Source of the DNA: Candidatus Bathycorpusculum sp.
GTDB lineage: Archaea > Thermoproteota > Bathyarchaeia > Bathyarchaeales > Bathycorpusculaceae
Assembly (NCBI GenBank): GCA_009781395.1
Contig: WQYG01000005.1
Span: 1-48,449, forward strand
Length of the DNA: 48,449 nucleotides
Direction: 5' to 3'
A model generated the notes under the pieces. It saw nothing but the letters and a program-made list of their open reading frames with translations. It made no database searches and was not told the origin of the DNA. Both the position numbers and the translations under genes were made by a program. How positions within the stretch are numbered: position 1 is the stretch's first letter; each line of letters begins with the position of its first letter. Below, in pieces: positions 43,378-48,449 of this stretch.

Positions 43378-44163
43378 ATGGCAGAGCGTAAGTCTGAATG
43401 GCCAGAGAGTGGCGACTTAGTAATTGTTACTATAGAGTCTGTAACTGACTATGGTGCTTACGCAAAACTTGACGAGTTCGATAAACGTGGACTGCTTCAC
43501 GTTTCAGAAATTTCTTCTTCATGGATTCGTAATATCCGCGATTTTGTACGTGAAGGGCAAAAAGTTGTCCTCAAAGTTTTACGTGTAGATTCTGAAAAAG
43601 GCCATATTGATCTTTCTTTACGTCGAGTTACTAAACGTGAACGTATCGAGAAGGTCATGTCTTGGAAAAAGGAACGCAAAGGTGAAGCTTTACTCCGTGA
43701 AGTTGCAACAAAAGTCGGCTTAACTGGCGATGAGCTTTATCAACAAGCTGGCGAAAAAATTGATGAAAAATTTGGCATATATGAAGGATTTGAAAAGGCC
43801 GTAAAAGAAGGTCCCGAGGTATTAACAAAAATCGGAGTTCCAGAAAAAATTGCTGCTGCCTTTGCTGAAGTTGGAGAAGAACGTATTCACGTAAAAATGG
43901 TCAAAGTTAAAGGCGTCCTTGAAATTAGATGCATGAAACCAAACGGTGTAAAAGTGATCAAAGAAGCTTTTGCAGCTGCAAAAGTAGAAAAACTTCGTGT
44001 AGCCGATGTAAAATTCTATGTAATCGCAGCACCAAAGTACAGCATTGAAGCTAGGGCAGAGAATTATAAAAAAGCTGAAGAAGTCTTCCAGAAAGCTGCT
44101 CAAAGTGTCGTGTCGAGCATTACTAAAGCAGGCGGACAAGGCACTTTTAGAAGGGAAAAATAA
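43378..44163 (+). CDS. eif2A: Translation initiation factor aIF2-alpha
   Basis: This 261-residue protein has an S1 domain (about residues 10-85, GDLVIVTIESVTDYGAYAKLDEFDKRGLLHVSEISSSWIRN), a helical middle domain and an alpha-beta C-terminal domain with IRCMKPNGVKVIKEAF. It forms the heterotrimer that brings initiator tRNA to the ribosome. The S27e-aIF2a-Nop10 order is conserved. Its TAA is directly followed by the TTG start of Nop10. Confidence 0.95.
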   Translation: MAERKSEWPESGDLVIVTIESVTDYGAYAKLDEFDKRGLLHVSEISSSWIRNIRDFVREGQKVVLKVLRVDSEKGHIDLSLRRVTKRERIEKVMSWKKERKGEALLREVATKVGLTGDELYQQAGEKIDEKFGIYEGFEKAVKEGPEVLTKIGVPEKIAAAFAEVGEERIHVKMVKVKGVLEIRCMKPNGVKVIKEAFAAAKVEKLRVADVKFYVIAAPKYSIEARAENYKKAEEVFQKAAQSVVSSITKAGGQGTFRREK

Positions 44164-44331
44164 TTGGTTTGGCAACTACGAAAATGTGCTAACTGCAAGC
44201 ATTACACATTAAACAAAGCAAACTGTCCTTACTGTAATAGTGTTGTAAAAATTCCTCATCCAGCAAAGTTTTCACCTGATGATAAATATTTGAAATATCG
44301 CTTGGCAATGAAAAGAGGCAACGACGAATAA
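44164..44331 (+). CDS. nop10: H/ACA RNP protein Nop10
   Basis: This 55-residue protein is missed by standard length cut-offs. It begins at TTG 44164, directly after the aIF2-alpha stop. It carries the Nop10 zinc ribbon, LRKCANCKHYTL and CPYCNS, followed by the conserved helix segment PHPAKFSPDDKYLKYR. Nop10 joins Cbf5, Gar1 and L7Ae in box H/ACA pseudouridylation. Its last base overlaps the ATG of the PAC2 gene. The location between aIF2-alpha and PAC2 is standard. Confidence 0.93.
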   Translation: MVWQLRKCANCKHYTLNKANCPYCNSVVKIPHPAKFSPDDKYLKYRLAMKRGNDE

Positions 44332-45107
44332 TGAAAGAATCATACATTAAAGAACTTCAGCAAATACAACCTAACAATCCCATCTTAATCGAAGGTCTTC
44401 CAGGTTTAGGTTTAGTTGGCAAAATCGTCATGCGTTATTTGATCAAACAGTTGAAAGCCCAAAAAATTGCTTATCTATATTCCCCACACTTTCCATATTT
44501 TGTCTTAGTTAACAAAAAAGGTAACGTACGCCTGTTACGTGGCACCTTTTATTATTGGAAAAATCCTAAAGAGGATGCAAACGATCTTATATTATTCACT
44601 GGCGATAGTCAGTCACAAACCATTGAAGGGCAATATGAAATCACTGACTGCCTGTTGAACTACGCCGAGAAAAACCATGTACACACTCTTGTAACAATTG
44701 GTGGCTACCGTATGGAAACAAGCGACAAACCCAAAGTCTTTGTTGCAGCAACCAATAAAACGACACTCGATAAATCCATCGTAGCAGGAGCCACATTGAG
44801 CAGTTCAGGAAGCCCAATTGTTGGAACAGCAGGTTTAATCTTGGGGCTATCTAAATTTAAAAAAATTGTTGCACTCTGCCTTCTGGGCGAAACACGCGGA
44901 TATATCCCTGATCCATTAGCAGCAAAAAGTGTACTTGAAATCCTAAAAAACACTTTCAACTTTGATATTGATCTAGACGGATTAAATGAAGAAATCGCTC
45001 GAGCAGAAAAAATGGTTACCCGCTTACAAGCAATTGAAGAAAAACGCGTTCTGCAAGCAGAAGAAATAAAGAAGGAAGACGAAAAGAAAACAACCTATAT
45101 ATCTTAA
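44331..45107 (+). CDS. PAC2-family proteasome assembly chaperone
   Basis: This 258-residue protein has the PAC2 signature PILIEGLPGLGLVGKIVMRYLI (about 17-38), then TFYYWKNPKEDANDLILFTGDSQSQTIEGQYEITDCLLNY and VTIGGYRM. A long C-terminal charged coiled coil follows (about 215-258, EEIARAEKMVTRLQAIEEKRVLQAEEIKKE). Archaeal PbaB-like proteins assist 20S proteasome assembly. It ends the operon, with a T-rich tract just after. Confidence 0.88.
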   Translation: MKESYIKELQQIQPNNPILIEGLPGLGLVGKIVMRYLIKQLKAQKIAYLYSPHFPYFVLVNKKGNVRLLRGTFYYWKNPKEDANDLILFTGDSQSQTIEGQYEITDCLLNYAEKNHVHTLVTIGGYRMETSDKPKVFVAATNKTTLDKSIVAGATLSSSGSPIVGTAGLILGLSKFKKIVALCLLGETRGYIPDPLAAKSVLEILKNTFNFDIDLDGLNEEIARAEKMVTRLQAIEEKRVLQAEEIKKEDEKKTTYIS

Positions 45108-45253
45108 TCTTTTTTCCTTACGCATTTTTCTCTTATTCCATAAATAGCTACTCATAGACATGGTAAAAACATGTATTTGTGTCTAGATTACTTTATTTAC
45201 GGTTAACTTCAGCAAATTTTTGGCTTGTAATCAGTAGCTTCTTTAGCTATCTT

Positions 45254-47320
45254 TTAGGTTTTCTTTAGACATCCTTCGCGCGGTTCGTAGATGGTGCCTT
45301 CTCGGAGTAGTTGACTTATCATGCGTTCAATTTCGCCTCTTGGGATTTTATGGTTAGTTTCTAATTCGGTGACAAATGTCTCTCTTTCTACAATGCCTGT
45401 TTGTTTTTCCATGTCTATGAGAACTGATAGGACTATATGGTAGCGGTCTCTGATACTTTTTGGTTTACCTGTCATGATAATGTCAATGTCTACTTTGAAG
45501 TTGGATAGGTCAATTCCGACTTCTTCAAGCGATTTTTTCATGATTGCTATTGCTGCTTCTGCATCTTCTGCTGTTACTTCTCTGCGTAGTGCTACACGTG
45601 CACGCGCTTCGGCACATCTAACTAATGATTCAAGTTGTCGAGCAGTAATTGCTACAGGCGAACCTTCTGACTCGCTTGCATTACGCATAGCCAGATAAAA
45701 TTCTTTAAGTCTTTTTAATGCATCCGTGTTCAATGCTGGGTATATACTTTTAGCGTAGCTGACATATTTACGCAAGAGATCTGACTCGATTGGTGCTTCA
45801 ACTGGACTTATGCCCCGTCTGTGAATTTCTAAGATGTGTTCTGACATTTTGCTATCTGTTTCTTTGTTGGGTACATCACGTAACACAAAGATTAAATCAA
45901 AACGTGAAAGTATGGTGACTGGTAGGGAAATGTTTTCGGCTACTGTACGGTTTGGTTCATATCTGCCCAGAGATGGATTGGCTGCTGCTAAGACGGATGT
46001 TCGTGCGTTAAGTGTTGCAACGATGCCCCCTTTGGCTACTGAGACGGTGTGTTGTTCCATGGCTTCATGTATGGCAACTCGATCTTCGGGACGCATTTTG
46101 TCCATTTCGTCAATACATGCTATGCCTTTGTCTGCCAGAACAAGTGCTCCTGCTTCAAGTGACATCGAGCCACCTTTTTCGCGAACAACTGCCGCGGTTA
46201 AGCCAGCGGCGGTGGTGCCTCTACCTGAAGTGTATAGACCTCTTGGTGCGATGCGTGAGACGTATTGAAGCATTTGTGATTTAGCGGTACCTGGATCACC
46301 TATGATTAGAGCGTTCATTTCGCCTCTAACAGTCATGTCTGGGAGGCTTCTTGAAACTCCTCCAAAGAGCAGGTACATGACTGCTTCTTTTAGATGTTCA
46401 TTTCCAAAGATGGATGGGGCAATGCTGTTCATGATTTTTTTGTGAACAGAGGGATCACGTGAAAGTTCTATTATTTTTGCTTCTTCTTCTTGTGAGGGGG
46501 GTGAGGTTTCAGGTTCTTTGCCTAAAAGTTCAACAGAGTTAGCTTCTATTTGTAATATGAATGTACGCAGTTTTCCCATACCGACTAGTGATGGTGCATG
46601 GGCACGGACTATGCCAACTATGGAGACGTGGTCTCCAGGTCGTGCTTGATCCACAATTTCGTCACCAACTAATTTTACTGCTAAAACTCTGGGCAGTTGC
46701 CCTGGGGGTAGATCTTCTGGTTTTTCTTGTAATCTTAGATCTTGAGAATCTATGAATGTTGATTCTTCTTGTGCAAACTCAAACGGACCGTCTTTTCCGC
46801 AGTCGACACCCATGCAAACTGCTGGAGCTCTAAGAAATTGTCCTGTTTGTTCAATTTTCATCATTGTTCCACATCGTTTGCATTTATATGATGCTTGCAG
46901 AACCATTGGGCGAACGGGGGTAGCACGGACGACTATGCCTTCAACAAGAATTAGCTTACCCATATTTTTGGAGCCTATTTTGCGTAATACTTCTTTGCCT
47001 AAAAGTTTGGCAATGCGAATGATTATTTTTTCTATTTTTCCCGCGTATTCCTCATCTTCAATTCTTAATTGCTCATATGCAGCTTTGCTTGCGTATTCTA
47101 AATATTCTTCAGGTTTGTTGAGCAACTGTTCTGCTAAGTTTTGGTCAAAACTGTATAATTCATCAAAATTGATTGTGATACTGGTTTTTCCTGTAATGGC
47201 TAACTGACCAAGTTTTGCTCTATATTTTTCTTTTTGGCCTTTTTCAGAATCTATTTTAAAAATTTTGAAAAATTCCAAGAAACGTTCCTGTGGATCAACT
47301 TGGTCAATGTTTTTAGCCAT
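45254..47320 (-). CDS. mcm: Replicative helicase MCM
   Basis: This 688-residue helicase has an N-terminal zinc-binding domain (YKCKRCGTMM...CMGVDCGKDG, about 146-175), an AAA+ core with GDPGTAKSQML (about 342-352), CIDEMDKM (about 400), LSRFDLIF (arginine finger, about 460) and a C-terminal winged helix (LEVERETFVTELETNHKI-type). No intein is visible. It lies 12 bases downstream of Gins23, a common archaeal pairing. The C-terminal residues ETNHKIPRGEIERMISQLLREG are the usual wHTH. Confidence 0.96.
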   Translation of the reverse strand: MAKNIDQVDPQERFLEFFKIFKIDSEKGQKEKYRAKLGQLAITGKTSITINFDELYSFDQNLAEQLLNKPEEYLEYASKAAYEQLRIEDEEYAGKIEKIIIRIAKLLGKEVLRKIGSKNMGKLILVEGIVVRATPVRPMVLQASYKCKRCGTMMKIEQTGQFLRAPAVCMGVDCGKDGPFEFAQEESTFIDSQDLRLQEKPEDLPPGQLPRVLAVKLVGDEIVDQARPGDHVSIVGIVRAHAPSLVGMGKLRTFILQIEANSVELLGKEPETSPPSQEEEAKIIELSRDPSVHKKIMNSIAPSIFGNEHLKEAVMYLLFGGVSRSLPDMTVRGEMNALIIGDPGTAKSQMLQYVSRIAPRGLYTSGRGTTAAGLTAAVVREKGGSMSLEAGALVLADKGIACIDEMDKMRPEDRVAIHEAMEQHTVSVAKGGIVATLNARTSVLAAANPSLGRYEPNRTVAENISLPVTILSRFDLIFVLRDVPNKETDSKMSEHILEIHRRGISPVEAPIESDLLRKYVSYAKSIYPALNTDALKRLKEFYLAMRNASESEGSPVAITARQLESLVRCAEARARVALRREVTAEDAEAAIAIMKKSLEEVGIDLSNFKVDIDIIMTGKPKSIRDRYHIVLSVLIDMEKQTGIVERETFVTELETNHKIPRGEIERMISQLLREGTIYEPREGCLKKT

Positions 47321-47332
47321 TTGTCTTTTCGC

Positions 47333-47884
47333 CTATTGTTTTCCTTGCTTTTGAAGAATTTGATTTTTCCAAGTGGAAATTATTTCGACAAGTTGTTCAT
47401 AGATGATTTTTTCTTCTGAGGTCAGTTTCTTTAATATTTGATCACTTTGAGCTGAAGCTGATGACAGGGCTATAATTTTTTTAAGCCGTGAATTGATGAT
47501 ATCTTTTGCTAACGCTTTAACTTTGTGATACTCTTGAATTTTTTCAGGCTGAACCGCTTCAGCCTCAGCAAAAGTTAAAAACCTGCGAAGTTTTGGGTAA
47601 AAATCTTGTGGTAATTCTGAAATCATGCCTGGAATCTGAATACCCTCTTTCCACTGCACCTTGTAAAGTTTACTTCCATCTAGAACCGCTTCTTCTCTTA
47701 GGTGTACAACACCTGTGGCTTGCAGTTCTTTGGCTATCCAATAGTAAACTTGGTACTCATTCCCCGCATCAAACGGTCCTACATTTAAACCCGCCAATTT
47801 TATTTCAGCAAAGTTGCGGTTGGCAACAACAGTAATAAGCGAATTCTCATAACAAAAATCTAGTATTCCAATGTTTGTGTGCAC
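47333..47884 (-). CDS. gins23: GINS complex subunit Gins23
   Basis: This protein of about 183 residues has an N-terminal B-like domain (ILDFCYENSLITVVANRNFAEIKLAGLNVGPFDAGNEYQVYYWIA) and a C-terminal helical A domain containing LPQDFYPKLRRFLTFAEAEA. This order marks Gins23 (Psf2/Psf3). The frame is open to TTG 47899, but GAGAGGG sits six bases before GTG 47884, so I favour GTG; a TATA box near 47922-47929 gives a transcript start only about 15 bases before it. It is the first gene of the Gins23-MCM operon. Confidence 0.86.
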   Translation of the reverse strand: MHTNIGILDFCYENSLITVVANRNFAEIKLAGLNVGPFDAGNEYQVYYWIAKELQATGVVHLREEAVLDGSKLYKVQWKEGIQIPGMISELPQDFYPKLRRFLTFAEAEAVQPEKIQEYHKVKALAKDIINSRLKKIIALSSASAQSDQILKKLTSEEKIIYEQLVEIISTWKNQILQKQGKQ

Positions 47885-47920
47885 TCTTTTCCCTCTCAAA
47901 CTGTTTTGCCCTTTTATCAG

Positions 47921-47930
47921 CTATAAATAA
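47921..47930 (-). promoter_or_regulatory. TATA-box promoter of the Gins23-MCM operon
   Basis: The minus strand reads TTATTTATAG, a good archaeal TATA. Transcription should start near 47899, so the mRNA would have a very short leader. Confidence 0.5.
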
Positions 47931-48350
47931 TGATAGAAATGCATTAAAAGGATTCTATGGGAAAATCTATTTTTCAACAATAGTATCTGTGCCTGTTCTG
48001 CTGTTTGAAGGTGTCTTTTGGCATATTGCTGACAATTTTTAACAAACAACTTGAGAATTATTGGCTATATTTGTCAAGTTTCTATTCCGCAAAATTAAGT
48101 GTTACCTATAGAAAGTCGTCTGATGTCTGCGATTTTAGCTCTTAATTGTAAAACAACCTTAAATTGATGTTTTAATAACGTGACAAATGCCTATAGACGT
48201 CAACTAACCATGTGTTGTTAGTCCACATCTTTTTACAATTGGGCGTATTGTGTGAAATTAAAGGCTTAGTGACAGGTTATTGTCTGAAATGTATGAGTTA
48301 GGGGTATTAGGTGAAATAGTGTTAAACCGTAACTTTTAGTGGTTAGGGAG
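47931..48350. other. Intergenic stretch with no recognised feature
   Basis: About 420 AT-rich bases between the Gins23 promoter and a truncated minus-strand gene. I see no credible frame, no RNA fold with conserved motifs and no repeat of more than about ten bases. Confidence 0.45.
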
Positions 48351-48449
48351 CTAGGTTTTGGTTGAAAGAGTAGCCTTTGGATCTAAAATCGATAAACCCA
48401 GTTTCTCACACAAAATCTTAGCCTGCTTAGTATACTCAGCCATACGCCA
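48351..48449 (-). CDS. C-terminal fragment of an unidentified protein
   Basis: A minus-strand frame is open from the window edge for 32 codons and stops at TAG 48353-48351. It reads WRMAEYTKQAKILCEKLGLS then ILDPKATLSTKT. Composition and codon use look like the surrounding genes, so it is probably the real end of a gene lying mostly beyond the window. Family unknown. Confidence 0.4.
   Translation of the reverse strand, partial: WRMAEYTKQAKILCEKLGLSILDPKATLSTKT

Noticed and set aside
1-48449. CRISPR array or cas genes
   Set aside because: No regularly spaced direct repeats and no cas-like protein were seen; the TGTGAT array is irregularly spaced and palindromic.

Overview
This is an AT-rich, gene-dense archaeal chromosome segment. 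The gene set is purely archaeal: both PolD subunits, Orc1/Cdc6, MCM, two GINS subunits, PCNA, PriS/PriL, Elf1, TFS, RpoF, RpoL, Csl4, Nop10, aIF2-alpha, aIF5A, geranylgeranylglyceryl phosphate synthase and PAC2. PolD together with Elf1, and a small winged-helix gene beside the DP2 gene, points to a TACK-type archaeon, most likely Bathyarchaeia. That placement is an inference; no rRNA gene is present to test it.

Layout. 1-1490: a truncated IS1634-like (DDE) insertion sequence. 1.6-5.8 kb: an AhbD/NirJ-like radical SAM protein, a small membrane protein, an intron-containing tRNA-Ser(CGA), and an AbrB-PhoU regulator. 6.0-9.7 kb: PolD small subunit and Orc1/Cdc6 in convergent orientation, then an AT-rich replication origin with three ORB elements. 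9.7-12.5 kb: an unusual origin-adjacent locus with a winged-helix protein, a membrane-anchored coiled-coil winged-helix protein, a third small DNA-binding-like protein, and repeated TTGTGATGTCACAA-type palindromes. 12.5-18.5 kb: a nitrilase remnant, nadE, elf1, GGGP synthase, PolD large subunit, wHTH. 18.5-23.6 kb: a MITE-like element, Sec61-beta, an LSm-like protein, DUF2070, Nob1, NAD kinase, aIF5A. 23.7-29.4 kb: a probable C/D box sRNA, then SRP54-Pus10-L21e-RpoF-DUF655-KsgA-HemK. 29.4-37.3 kb: dCMP deaminase, TrmG10-like methyltransferase, L10e, PEP synthase, Dph2, METTL5-like methyltransferase, Csl4, RpoL. 37.3-38.3 kb: decayed DNA with a second MITE-like element. 38.3-42.6 kb: TFS, then PCNA-PriL-PriS-Gins51 as one operon. 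42.8-45.1 kb: L44e-S27e-aIF2a-Nop10-PAC2. 45.2-47.9 kb: the Gins23-MCM operon on the minus strand. The window ends in the C-terminus of an unidentified minus-strand protein.

Functionally, almost the whole core replisome (initiator, helicase, two GINS, clamp, primase, PolD) lies within about 42 kb of one end of a recognisable oriC, mixed with transcription, translation and ribosome-assembly genes. The best candidate for something undescribed is the 9.7-12.4 kb block next to oriC: a membrane-tethered DNA-binding protein plus a dispersed array of identical palindromes, which could be an origin-anchoring, segregation or origin-linked regulatory system. A second theme is patchy amino/keto (A,C versus G,T) strand composition, including an inversion inside the transposase gene and a strongly keto-rich patch in ppsA.
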